Shown: positions 1 through 8,077, counted from the first letter of the stretch. The stretch is DNA of 19,890 nucleotides from DASWHK01 sp036398215 (GCA_036398215.1 DASWHK010000275.1:1-19890), one strand, 5' to 3'. Program-made: numbers and translations. The notes: a model not told the origin generated them from the sequence alone.

Positions 1-13
1 CTTCTCGCCGCAA

Positions 14-39
14 CCAGACCCATGGGAGTTTCACCACGG
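14..39 (+). repeat. Dispersed 26-bp direct repeat, copy 1
   Basis: The 26 bases match 1832-1857 at 25 of 26 positions, in the same orientation. Both copies contain the 8-bp palindrome CCCATGGG (19-26 here) followed by a shared TTTCACCACGG. The copy lies just upstream of the thioredoxin-TPR gene. The ATG at 22 falls inside the repeat, which argues against that ATG being the real start. The family is not recognised; the window edge may hide a longer element. Confidence 0.75.
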
Positions 40-57
40 CCTGCTCGGGGACCTTCG

Positions 58-885
58 ATGAGCGAGTACGACAGCGACGACTTTCAGGCCGATGTCATCG
101 AGCGGAGCCACGAGGTCCCGGTCGTCGTCGACTTCTGGGCCGAGTGGTGCGGCCCCTGCAAGGCGCTCGGACCGGTCCTCGAGAAGCTCGCCGGCGAGGC
201 GGGTGGTCGCTGGCGGCTCGCCAAGGTCGATACCGACAAGCACCGCGAGGCCGCCGCCGGATACGGCATCCGCAGCATCCCCAACGTCAAGCTCTTCGTC
301 GATGGCCAGCCGATCTCGGAGTTCGTCGGCGCGCTGCCCGAGCAGGCCGTCCGCGAGTGGCTGGCGGAAGCGCTTCCGGGGCCGGGCGCCGACCGGGTCC
401 GCCACGCCCGCGAGTTGATGGAAGGAGGGGATCCCGCCGACCTCGTCGAGGCCCGGCAGATCCTCGCCGAGGTCCTCGAAGCCGAGCCCGGCAACCTCGA
501 GGCGAAGCTGCTGGCGGCGGAGGCGGCGGTGTTCACCGATCCGTCCGCCGCGAGCGAGCTGCTCGAGGGCATCGATCCGGGCTCGCCCCATCACGAGCGT
601 GCCGCGGCGATCGGCGAGATCGCCCGGCTGCTGGGACGGCGCGAGAGCCCGGAGGACCTGGGAGACAGCCCGCTGCGGCGCGCCTATCTCGACGCGATCG
701 AGGCCCTCGCCCGGCGCGACTGGGAGGCGTCGCTCGCCGGCTTCATCGAGGTCGTCGCCGGCGACCGCTCGCTCGACGACGACGGCGCCCGCAGGGCCTG
801 CATCGCGATCTTCACGCTCCTCGGCGACGACGCCGAGATCACCCGGCAATACCGCCGCGCCTTCTCCAGCGCCGTGCTCTCCTAG
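58..885 (+). CDS. ybbN: Thioredoxin-domain protein with C-terminal TPR-like region (YbbN/CnoX type)
   Basis: Predicted cytoplasmic redox protein/co-chaperone of 275 residues. Residues 1-105 form a thioredoxin fold with an intact WCGPC active site at 30-34 and the cis-Pro loop (RSIPNV) near residue 74. The rest is helical and Ala/Leu/Glu-rich, with TPR-like repeats (for example EARQILAEVLEAEPGNLEAK), the arrangement of YbbN/CnoX. Unlike E. coli CnoX, both active-site cysteines are present, so reductase activity is plausible. I chose ATG 58 because the only upstream in-frame ATG (22) lies inside a dispersed repeat and adds residues unlike the family. There is no strong Shine-Dalgarno; GGGGAC precedes it. 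The gene ends three bases before the end of the convergent tatC. Whether it works on exported proteins with Tat is unknown. Family assignment is firm; exact role is inferred. Confidence 0.88.
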   Translation: MSEYDSDDFQADVIERSHEVPVVVDFWAEWCGPCKALGPVLEKLAGEAGGRWRLAKVDTDKHREAAAGYGIRSIPNVKLFVDGQPISEFVGALPEQAVREWLAEALPGPGADRVRHARELMEGGDPADLVEARQILAEVLEAEPGNLEAKLLAAEAAVFTDPSAASELLEGIDPGSPHHERAAAIGEIARLLGRRESPEDLGDSPLRRAYLDAIEALARRDWEASLAGFIEVVAGDRSLDDDGARRACIAIFTLLGDDAEITRQYRRAFSSAVLS

Positions 886-888
886 CTG

Positions 889-1686
889 CTAGCTCTTTTT
901 GCGCGGCTGCACCGCCCAGGCGATGGCGATCCCGAGGATGTAGAGGCCGAGCATCGGGCCCGCGAGAATCGTCTGGGTGGCCATGTCGGGCGTTGGCGTG
1001 ACCACCGCGGCGATCACGAAGATGATCAATACCGCGTAGCGGAAGCCCCGCAGCATGGTCCCCGCAGTCAAGATCCCCATGCGGGCCATGAAGTACACCA
1101 CCACCGGCCACTCGAACACCAGCGCGCAGCCGATCAGCGTTCGCATCAAGAAGCCGAACAGGGCGTTGACCGACAACAGCGGGCGGAACTCGGCGCCCAG
1201 GTTGATGAAGAACGACGCCATCGCCGGGAAGAGCACCAGGTAGCCGAAGGCCGCGCCGGCGAGGAAGAAGGCCACCGAGGCGACGATCACCGGCAGCGCG
1301 TACATCCGCTCGCGCCGATAGAGGCCGGGGGCGATGAACAGCCACATCTGCGCGATGATGACCGGGGAGGCGACGAACAGGCCGCCCACCGCCGCCGCCT
1401 TCAGGTAGACGACGAACGCTTCGGTGAGCGTCAGGATCGCGAGACGGGCATCGGCGGCGGTGGCGGCGTTGGCCTGCAGCACCTGGGTGACCGGCAGGGC
1501 GAGCAGTTGGTAGATCCTCTCGGACACGAACCAGCAGGCGATTGTGCCGACCAGGAACGCGCCGATCGATACGAACAGCCGGTGGCGCAGCTCGGTGAGA
1601 TGCTCGATGAGCGTCATCTCGGCCAGCGGCTCGCGGCCGAAGCGCGTCTCGGAAGACTCCTCGGCGGGGCTGGTGGCCGTGCTCAT
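889..1686 (-). CDS. tatC: Sec-independent protein translocase TatC
   Basis: Inner-membrane core subunit of the twin-arginine translocase, which binds RR signal peptides and exports folded proteins. The 265-residue product has a cytoplasmic N-terminus with the signature HLTELR (29-34), then about six membrane spans (roughly 38-55, 95-117, 130-155, 176-200, 216-232, 240-260). The conserved glutamate in FEWPV (residue 192) and the TPTPD loop (230-234) are present, and the tail is basic (PRKKS). Length is typical. Minus-strand start 1686 is preceded by a GAGGGA-type Shine-Dalgarno. tatA lies upstream on the same strand across a 175-bp spacer that carries a dispersed repeat. The 3' end faces the thioredoxin-TPR gene with a 3-bp gap and no obvious terminator. 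Confidence 0.96.
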   Translation of the reverse strand: MSTATSPAEESSETRFGREPLAEMTLIEHLTELRHRLFVSIGAFLVGTIACWFVSERIYQLLALPVTQVLQANAATAADARLAILTLTEAFVVYLKAAAVGGLFVASPVIIAQMWLFIAPGLYRRERMYALPVIVASVAFFLAGAAFGYLVLFPAMASFFINLGAEFRPLLSVNALFGFLMRTLIGCALVFEWPVVVYFMARMGILTAGTMLRGFRYAVLIIFVIAAVVTPTPDMATQTILAGPMLGLYILGIAIAWAVQPRKKS

Positions 1687-1743
1687 CGTCGGTCCCTCAG
1701 AAGGTATGCGGGCGCGGAACGACGCGGCCCGACGATCCAGGCC

Positions 1744-1785
1744 GCCGGCTGCCGGGGACTTCGAACACGACGACCCCTAGCCGGC
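1744..1785. other. Inverted repeat in the tatA-tatC spacer
   Basis: GCCGGC (1744-1749) and GGGG (1754-1757) pair with CCCC (1774-1777) and GCCGGC (1780-1785), leaving a 17-base loop and a small internal loop. No T-tract follows on either strand, so I do not call it a terminator. In the tatA-tatC transcript it could be a processing or stability hairpin. The remainder of the 1687-1861 spacer holds only the dispersed repeat at 1832-1857. Confidence 0.4.
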
Positions 1786-1831
1786 ATCGCCTGCGTCGGC
1801 TCTCCTTGCCCTCACCCGCAAGACCCACGCG

Positions 1832-1857
1832 CCAGACCCATGGGACTTTCACCACGG
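1832..1857 (+). repeat. Dispersed 26-bp direct repeat, copy 2
   Basis: Matches 14-39 at 25 of 26 positions. The copies are 1818 bp apart in direct orientation and bracket the thioredoxin-TPR gene and tatC. This copy lies in the tatA-tatC spacer, just past the tatA stop. It contains the palindrome CCCATGGG (1837-1844). Confidence 0.75.
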
Positions 1858-1861
1858 GCCG

Positions 1862-2083
1862 CTAAGGGCCGCTGTCGTGGTCGGCGATCCGGTTGACCGG
1901 CTTGCGGTCCTCGGCGTCGAGCTCGTCTTCGAGCGAGCGCTTCAGGTCGTTGGAGGCGCGCTTGAACTCGGACAGCCCCTTGCCGATCGAGCGGCCGAGC
2001 TCCGGGAGCTTGCGCGGCCCGAAGATCAGCAGCGCGATCACCATGATCACGAGCAGCTCTGTTCCGCCAATGGAGCCGAGCAT
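1862..2083 (-). CDS. tatA: Twin-arginine translocase subunit TatA/TatE family
   Basis: Small membrane subunit that multimerises with TatC to form the Tat pore. The 73-residue product has one N-terminal membrane helix (about 8-21), the hinge FGPRKLPELG (21-30), an amphipathic helix (about 27-50) and a charged, acidic-basic C-terminal tail. Length and motif fit TatA better than TatB. No second TatA/B-like gene is visible here, so this may be a TatA-TatC system in which TatA also fills the TatB role, or tatB may lie elsewhere. The start is supported by AGGGAGG (complement of 2088-2094) four bases upstream. tatC follows on the same strand. A promoter and a repetitive leader precede it. Confidence 0.93.
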   Translation of the reverse strand: MLGSIGGTELLVIMVIALLIFGPRKLPELGRSIGKGLSEFKRASNDLKRSLEDELDAEDRKPVNRIADHDSGP

Positions 2084-2094
2084 CAGACCTCCCT

Positions 2095-2174
2095 ATCCGA
2101 GTAGCAGTGAGCTCATCCGAGAAGCGACGGGCCCATCCGGGAATGCCGGGCCCGATCCGGGCCCGCCCAGGGAG
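2095..2174 (-). repeat. Four 20-bp degenerate tandem units in the tatA leader
   Basis: On the + strand ATCCGAG occurs at 2095 and 2115, and ATCCGGG at 2135 and 2155, exactly 20 bp apart each time. Further similarity (AG/AA after the core, GGGCCC before the next) links neighbouring units. The period is not a multiple of three, so this is not coding repetition. The block fills almost all the DNA between the tatA Shine-Dalgarno and the predicted transcription start. No known repeat family is recognised. Confidence 0.6.
2147..2165 (-). other. 5'-terminal hairpin of the tatA mRNA
   Basis: CGGGCCCG at 2147-2154 and again at 2158-2165 (self-complementary units) form an 8-bp, all G-C stem with a 3-base loop. 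It would sit within a few bases of the predicted tatA transcription start (about 2168), where it could protect the 5' end. No T-tract follows. Confidence 0.5.
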
Positions 2175-2204
2175 ATGATAGTTGTGCCGACCCGCTCTCG
2201 GCAA
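2175..2204 (-). promoter_or_regulatory. Predicted sigma70-type promoter of tatA-tatC with spacer inverted repeat
   Basis: On the minus strand TTGCCG (2204-2199) and TATCAT (2180-2175) are separated by 18 bases. The inverted repeat TGCCGA (2185-2190) / TCGGCA (2198-2203), with a 7-base loop, lies between and partly over the -35 element, as an operator could. It starts just 17 bp after the thrC stop, so tat genes probably have their own promoter. Confidence 0.5.
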
Positions 2205-2220
2205 CGCCTGCACCATTGTC

Positions 2221-3405
2221 TCATGGCGAGAAGCCCTTCATGCCGCTGCGGTACTTGTAGGCGCTGCCGGTCAGAAAGCAGACGACGGCCTCGTCGGCAT
2301 CGAGGTCGCCGCGGGCGATCAGGCGGGGGACGGCGGCGAGCGTCGCCGCCGCCTCCGGCGCCCCGTAGATCCCCTCGTCGGCGCCCAGGTGGGCGACGTA
2401 GGCGATGATCTCGGCGTCGGTGACGGCCACCGCCGTGCCGCCGGACTCGCGCAGGGCGCGGAGGATCTCGCGGTCGCCGACCATCATCGGCACCCGCAGG
2501 CCGTCGGCGACGGTGGCGGCGCCTTCCCAGGCGGTGACCGACTCGGCGCCGGACTCGAAGGCCCGCACCACCGGGGCGCAGCCCTCCGCCTGGACGGCGA
2601 TCATGCGGGGCCGCTCGCCGCCGATGCAGCCGAGCGCCTCGAGCTCGTCGAAGGCCTTCCACATGCCCACCAGCCCGGTGCCGCCGCCGGTCGGGTAGAT
2701 GATCGCGTCGGGCAGCCGCCAGCCGAGCTGCTCGGCGAGCTCGATGCCCATCGTCTTCTTGCCCTCGACGCGGTAGGGTTCCTTGAGCGTCGCGACGCTG
2801 AAGACGTCGTGGCGCTTCTGGTCGCTCGCCAGCGCCGCCCCGGCGTCGGTGATCAGGCCCTCGACGCGGACCACCCGGGCGCCCAGCGCTTCGCACTCGT
2901 CGACGAACTCGCCCGGGGCGTCGGCCGGCATGTAGACGGTGGCCGCGATGCCGGCGCGGGCCGCGTAGGCGGCCATCGCCCCGCCGGCGTTGCCGGCGGT
3001 CGGTATGGCCAGCGACCCGATGCCCAGCTCGACCGCCCGGCTCACCGCCACGCACAGGCCGCGGGCCTTGAACGAGCCGGTGGGGTTGAGCCCCTCGTCT
3101 TTCAGGAGCAGGCCCTCGAGCCCGACCCGCCGGCCGATGCGCGGCGCCGCCAGCAGCGGCGTGCCGCCCTCGCCGAGGGTCAGGCGAAAGCGGGGGTCGC
3201 GTACCGGCAGGAGGTCGGCGTAGCGCCACAGCCCCGGCGGCCGGTCGGCGAGCCCGGCGCCCTGCCGCCAGGCGGAGGCCGCCCGCTCCAGGTCGTAGCG
3301 TGCGTAGAGGGGGCCGCCGACCTCCGAGAGGGTCTGGACGCGGTCGCCGGGATACGCCTTGCCGGTGCGCGGGCAATACAGGTCGACGAGGGTCGATTCG
3401 AGCAT
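2221..3405 (-). CDS. thrC: Threonine synthase-like PLP enzyme
   Basis: Predicted cytoplasmic enzyme converting O-phosphohomoserine to threonine. The 394-residue product begins with the zinc-ribbon remnant seen in this subgroup (LYCPRTGKAYP, only one Cys kept) and TLGEGGTPLL (76-85), then the PLP lysine motif NPTGSFKARG (Schiff-base Lys about residue 113), the AGNAGGAMAAYAARAG stretch and the phosphate-binding GGGTG loop. I chose start 3405 (MLESTLVD) because it matches the family N-terminus and has AGGA nine bases upstream; longer in-frame readings run back through the rimP promoter and leader. It is transcribed away from rimP and toward tatA. Other fold-type II enzymes (threonine dehydratase, cysteate synthase) are less likely but possible. 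Confidence 0.85.
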   Translation of the reverse strand: MLESTLVDLYCPRTGKAYPGDRVQTLSEVGGPLYARYDLERAASAWRQGAGLADRPPGLWRYADLLPVRDPRFRLTLGEGGTPLLAAPRIGRRVGLEGLLLKDEGLNPTGSFKARGLCVAVSRAVELGIGSLAIPTAGNAGGAMAAYAARAGIAATVYMPADAPGEFVDECEALGARVVRVEGLITDAGAALASDQKRHDVFSVATLKEPYRVEGKKTMGIELAEQLGWRLPDAIIYPTGGGTGLVGMWKAFDELEALGCIGGERPRMIAVQAEGCAPVVRAFESGAESVTAWEGAATVADGLRVPMMVGDREILRALRESGGTAVAVTDAEIIAYVAHLGADEGIYGAPEAAATLAAVPRLIARGDLDADEAVVCFLTGSAYKYRSGMKGFSP

Positions 3406-3445
3406 GCTTACGGATCCTGGGCCGATTGGCGCGGCTGCCGCCGCG

Positions 3446-3474
3446 TTGAAAGCTATGCGCCCTTTTGGTACCTT
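3446..3474 (+). promoter_or_regulatory. Predicted sigma70-type promoter of the rimP-nusA-infB operon
   Basis: TTGAAA (3446-3451) and TACCTT (3469-3474) are separated by exactly 17 bases. Transcription would begin near 3481. It lies in the 164-bp divergent spacer between thrC and rimP. The flanks GCCGCCGCGTTG and GGTACCTT recur at the rpsO promoter, suggesting a common promoter style for the two translation operons. Confidence 0.6.
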
Positions 3475-3490
3475 GGAGTTCGTAACATAC

Positions 3491-3530
3491 AGGAGGTTCG
3501 CACACAGTGGGCCCCGGCCCGCTTTTTTTT
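3491..3530 (+). promoter_or_regulatory. rimP-leader-like hairpin with T8 tract, preceded by SD and GTG
   Basis: GTGGGC (3507-3512) pairs with GCCCGC (3517-3522) around a 4-base loop, followed by eight T residues (3523-3530). This has the form of an intrinsic terminator inside a 5' leader and resembles the rimP-leader RNA motif known before rimP in other bacteria (GTGGGC...GCCC(A/G)C then T-run). A consensus AGGAGG at 3491-3496 stands ten bases before GTG 3507, which is in frame with rimP. The similarity to the Rfam family is from memory and was not searched. Confidence 0.65.
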
Positions 3531-3569
3531 GTCTGGATCTTGCTCGGCGCGTCAGCCCAGGGAGGCGTG

Positions 3570-4037
3570 ATGATCGCAACGCAGTCAGTCGAGGAGCGCG
3601 TCGCCCCGCTGGCGGCGCGGATCGCGGCCCGCGAGGGCTGCGAGCTGGTGCATTGCGAGTACGTCAATCACGCCGGCGGCTGGATCCTGCGGCTGTACAT
3701 CGATCGTCTGGACGGGGTCACGATCGACGACTGCAGCGCCGTCAGCCGCCAGCTCTCGACACTCCTCGACGTCGAGGACATTATCCCGCATGCCTACCGG
3801 CTCGAGGTGTCCTCACCGGGCCTCGACCGGCCGCTGCACAGCGCGGCCGATTACCAGCGCTATGCCGGCGAGCGCATCAAGATCAAGACGACGGCGGCGG
3901 TACGCGGCCGGCGTCGCTTCACCGGCACGTTGGAGAAGCTCGAGGATGGCGTCGTGACGGTCACCGACGAGGGGGGGCAGCGCTTCGAAATCCCCCTCGA
4001 CAGGGTGCGCAGCGCCCGACTGGACCCGCAGTTCTAG
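3570..4037 (+). CDS. rimP: Ribosome maturation factor RimP
   Basis: Cytoplasmic factor needed for maturation of the 30S subunit. The 155-residue product shows the RimP pattern: N-terminal alpha/beta domain with LRLYIDRLDGVTIDDC, then SRQLSTLLDVED, the signature YRLEVSSPGLDRPL, and a C-terminal SH3-like barrel (FTGTLEKLEDGVVTVTDEGG). Length agrees with E. coli RimP (150). ATG 3570 is preceded by AGGGAGG (3559-3565), four bases away; GTG 3567 is a near alternative. GTG 3507 would add 21 residues with a hydrophobic stretch (FFVWILLGA) encoded by the leader hairpin and is not family-like, though its Shine-Dalgarno is better. First gene of the operon; nusA follows after 41 bp. Confidence 0.95.
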   Translation: MIATQSVEERVAPLAARIAAREGCELVHCEYVNHAGGWILRLYIDRLDGVTIDDCSAVSRQLSTLLDVEDIIPHAYRLEVSSPGLDRPLHSAADYQRYAGERIKIKTTAAVRGRRRFTGTLEKLEDGVVTVTDEGGQRFEIPLDRVRSARLDPQF

Positions 4038-4048
4038 CCAATTTGGCT
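4036..4048. promoter_or_regulatory. 13-bp perfect palindrome between rimP and nusA
   Basis: AGCCAA, one central T, then TTGGCT. It overlaps the rimP stop codon and ends five bases before the -35-like TTGACC. The spacing is too tight for a good RNA hairpin, so a protein-binding (operator) site is the more natural reading. Confidence 0.4.
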
Positions 4049-4052
4049 GCAA

Positions 4053-4078
4053 TTGACCGCTATTAGGTAGCAACTATA

Positions 4079-4080
<2 letters not shown>
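4053..4080 (+). promoter_or_regulatory. Near-consensus sigma70 promoter overlapping the nusA start
   Basis: TTGACC (4053-4058), a 16-base spacer, then a perfect TATAAT (4075-4080). The last two bases of the -10 element are the first two bases of the nusA ATG (4079). A transcript would begin around 4087, at or next to the second in-frame ATG (4088), giving a leaderless nusA message. The AT-rich stretch is striking in this GC-rich DNA. Sequence evidence is good, but function is untested. Confidence 0.5.
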
Positions 4081-5614
<1,534 letters not shown>

Positions 5615-5661
5615 GCTCCGGTTCCGCGACGGCAACGAAGTATTGAGGAGCCACTGGCCGA

Positions 5662-7986
5662 ATGCGTGTATATGAGCTCGCCAAGAAGCTCGGCGTCGAG
5701 AACAAGCAGGCCCTGGAGGCGCTGAGCGAGCTCGGTCTCGACGTCGGCAGCGTCCACGCCTCGGTCAGCGACGAGGACGCCGAGCGCCTGGCCGCGGCGC
5801 TCGGCAAGGCCGCCGAGTCGAAGCCGGCGAAGGCCGCCAAGAAGGCGACCGAGAAAAAGGTCACCAAGAAGGCCGCGACGAAGAAGGTCGCGACCAAGAA
5901 GGCGGAGACCAAGAAGGCCGCCGAGAAAAAGCCCGCCGAGAAAAAGCCCGCGACCAAGAAGGTCGCCAAAAAAGCTCCGGCCGCCAAGGCCGCCCAACCG
6001 GCGGCCGAAACAGCCGCCAGACCGGCGCCGAAGCAGCCGCCGGCGCAGCCGAAGGCCGCCGAGCGGAAAGCCGAAAAGCCGAAGCCCGAAAAGCCGGCCG
6101 AAAAGCTGAAGCCCGAGAAGCCCGAGCCTGCGCCTGCGGCCAAGAAGCCCGAGGCGGCGCCGCCGCCGGCCAAGAAGCCCGAGAAGGCCCCCGAGCCGCC
6201 GCCCGAGCCCGCCGCCCCGACCCTCGACCCCACCGCCGAACCACTGGCCATCGAGGACGGGATCACGGTCAGGGAGCTGGCCGACGAGCTGGACATCAAG
6301 GCCGCCGACGTCCTGCGGGTGTTGATGGCACAGGGCGTGATGGCGAACATCAACGCCTCCCTCGAAGCCGACGTCGCGGTCTCGATCGTCGAGTCGCTCG
6401 GCGGCCGGGCCCGCGTCCTGCGCGCCGACGAGCAGCTGCTCGCGGACGAGGCTACGGGGGAGGAGCCGACCGATCTGCAGTTGCGGCCGCCGGTGGTGAC
6501 GATCATGGGCCACGTCGACCACGGCAAGACATTGTTGCTCGACGCGATCCGGCAGACCGACGTCGCCGAGGGCGAGGCGGGCGGCATCACCCAACACATC
6601 GGCGCCTCTTCGGTAGACCATGGCGGCCACCGCATCACGTTCATCGATACGCCGGGCCACGAGGCGTTCACGCGCATGCGGCTGCGCGGCGCCCAGGTCA
6701 CCGACATCGTCGTATTGGTGGTGGCCGCCGACGACGGCGTCATGCCGCAGACCGTCGAGGCCATCGATCACGCCCGCGCCGCCGGCGTGCCGATCATCGT
6801 GGCGATCAACAAGATCGACCGGCCCAACGCCAACATCGACCGCGTCAAGCAGCAGCTCGCCGACCGCGGCCTGGCCCCGGAGGGTTGGGGCGGTGACGTG
6901 GTCACGGTGGAGGTCTCGGCGAAGCTCAAACAGAACCTCGAGCTGCTGCTGGAGATGATCGGCTTGACCGCGGAGCTGCTCGAGCTGAAGGCGAGCCCGA
7001 GCGTTGCCGCGCAGGGCACGGTGCTCGAGGCCCGGCTCGATCGCCAGCGCGGCGCCGTCGCCACGCTGCTGGTCGAGGAGGGAACGCTGCGCGTCGGCGA
7101 CAACCTGATCATCGGCATGGAGAGCGGCAAGGTCCGCGCCATGACCGACTACCACGGCAAGAGCATGAAGGAGGCGGGCCCGTCGACCGCCGTCGAAGTG
7201 CTGGGGTTGGGCGGCGTGCCGGAGGCCGGCGACCGCTTCCAGGTGGTGGAGGCCACGGCGCTCGCCCGCAAGGTCTCGGAGATCCGCCAGGACCGGCAGC
7301 GGCGGGAGTCGCTGTCGAGCGGTAGCCGGCTGACCCTCGACGACCTGCACGCCCAGCTCCGCCAAGGCGAGCTCAAAGAGATGGCGGTGTTGATCAAGGC
7401 CGACGTGCAGGGCTCCGTGGAAGTGTTGCGCGACTCGCTGGCGAAGCTCTCCGGCGACAAGGTGGAGGTCAAGATCATCCACGCCGCCGCCGGCGGCATC
7501 ACCGAGTCGGACGTGCTGCTGGCCTCGGCTTCCAACGCCATCATCGTCGGCTTCAACGTCCGTCCGTCGCGCGGCGTGGTCGAGATCGCCTCTCGCGAGG
7601 GCGTCGAGCTGCGCCTCTATACCGTGATCTACCAGCTTCTCGACGAGTTCAAGGCGGCGATGCTCGGCAGGCTGGAGCCCGAATTCAAGGAGAAGGCGCT
7701 GGGGGTTGCCGAGGTGCGCGACACCTTCCGGATCCCGCGCGTCGGCGCCATCGCCGGCTGCTACATCACCGAGGGCAAGATCAGCCGCGACGCCCGGGTC
7801 CGCCTGGTGCGCGACTCGGTGATCGTCTTCGAGGGCAGGGTGGGCTCGCTGCGGCGCTTCAAGGACGACGTGCCGGAGGTGCAGCAAGGCTACGAGTGCG
7901 GCATCGGCATCTCCAACTTCAACGACGTCAAGGTCGGCGACGTGATCGAGGCCTACGAGCTGCGCGAGATCCGCGCCGAGCTCTAG
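5662..7986 (+). CDS. infB: Translation initiation factor IF-2
   Basis: GTPase that delivers fMet-tRNA to the 30S subunit and promotes 50S joining. The 774-residue product has an IF2_N domain (MRVYELAKKLGVENK, 1 to about 48), a Lys/Ala/Pro/Glu-rich linker (about 51-192), a second IF2_N-like domain (about 201-247), then the GTPase with G1 GHVDHGKT (283-290), G3 DTPGH (329-333) and G4 NKID (383-386). Beta-barrel domain 2, domain 3 and the fMet-tRNA-binding C-terminal domain follow (for example KADVQGSVEVL, EGKISRDARVRLVRD). All catalytic motifs are intact. The ATG is preceded by GAGGAG (5645-5650), eleven bases away. A large reading frame on the opposite strand is a codon-bias shadow. Confidence 0.98.
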   Translation: MRVYELAKKLGVENKQALEALSELGLDVGSVHASVSDEDAERLAAALGKAAESKPAKAAKKATEKKVTKKAATKKVATKKAETKKAAEKKPAEKKPATKKVAKKAPAAKAAQPAAETAARPAPKQPPAQPKAAERKAEKPKPEKPAEKLKPEKPEPAPAAKKPEAAPPPAKKPEKAPEPPPEPAAPTLDPTAEPLAIEDGITVRELADELDIKAADVLRVLMAQGVMANINASLEADVAVSIVESLGGRARVLRADEQLLADEATGEEPTDLQLRPPVVTIMGHVDHGKTLLLDAIRQTDVAEGEAGGITQHIGASSVDHGGHRITFIDTPGHEAFTRMRLRGAQVTDIVVLVVAADDGVMPQTVEAIDHARAAGVPIIVAINKIDRPNANIDRVKQQLADRGLAPEGWGGDVVTVEVSAKLKQNLELLLEMIGLTAELLELKASPSVAAQGTVLEARLDRQRGAVATLLVEEGTLRVGDNLIIGMESGKVRAMTDYHGKSMKEAGPSTAVEVLGLGGVPEAGDRFQVVEATALARKVSEIRQDRQRRESLSSGSRLTLDDLHAQLRQGELKEMAVLIKADVQGSVEVLRDSLAKLSGDKVEVKIIHAAAGGITESDVLLASASNAIIVGFNVRPSRGVVEIASREGVELRLYTVIYQLLDEFKAAMLGRLEPEFKEKALGVAEVRDTFRIPRVGAIAGCYITEGKISRDARVRLVRDSVIVFEGRVGSLRRFKDDVPEVQQGYECGIGISNFNDVKVGDVIEAYELREIRAEL
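5812..6235 (+). repeat. Low-complexity Lys/Ala/Pro linker of infB
   Basis: Codes for IF-2 residues about 51-192, built from recurring KKAT/EKKP/KKVA units, then KPEKP/EPAP units, resembling a histone H1 tail. The repeats are irregular at DNA level. The basic character suggests non-specific RNA binding or a flexible tether between the N-terminal and GTPase domains. Confidence 0.7.
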
Positions 7987-8016
7987 CAGCCCGGTCGGAG
8001 GCGGTCATTATCCGCG

Positions 8017-8034
8017 GCCGGCGGTTGCGCCGGC
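8017..8034 (+). other. Small hairpin after infB
   Basis: GCCGGC (8017-8022) pairs with GCCGGC (8029-8034) around a 6-base loop in the 147-bp infB-ylxP spacer. No T-tract follows, so it is not a clear terminator. Confidence 0.4.
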
Positions 8035-8040
8035 GGAGGC

Positions 8041-8077
8041 GGCAGATCGAGGGTCGAGGGCGACCCTGCCGATCGCC
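8041..8077 (+). other. Long intercistronic stem-loop between infB and ylxP
   Basis: AGGGTCG (8050-8056) pairs with CGACCCT (8061-8067) around a 4-base loop. The stem extends through GATCG (8045-8049) with CGATC (8070-8074) and GGC (8041-8043) with GCC (8075-8077), interrupted only by a 1-base bulge (8044) and a 2-base bulge (8068-8069). About 15 base pairs in total. No T-tract follows. It may be an RNA-processing or stabilising element separating infB from the downstream genes. Confidence 0.6.

Noticed and set aside
22..57. ATG 22 as start of the thioredoxin-TPR gene
   Set aside because: It lies within a dispersed intergenic repeat, and the added residues are not part of the thioredoxin fold; ATG 58 fits better.
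886..900. CTAGC/GCTAGC repeat plus T5 near 881-900 as a terminator between the convergent trx-TPR and tatC genes
   Set aside because: The stem is only four to five AT/GC-mixed pairs and overlaps both stop codons; too weak to call.
5968..5974. AAAAAAG in the infB linker as a programmed -1 frameshift site
   Set aside because: It is read AAA AAA G, so the heptamer is not in the X_XXY_YYZ phase, no suitable downstream structure was seen, and the frame continues into an intact IF-2.
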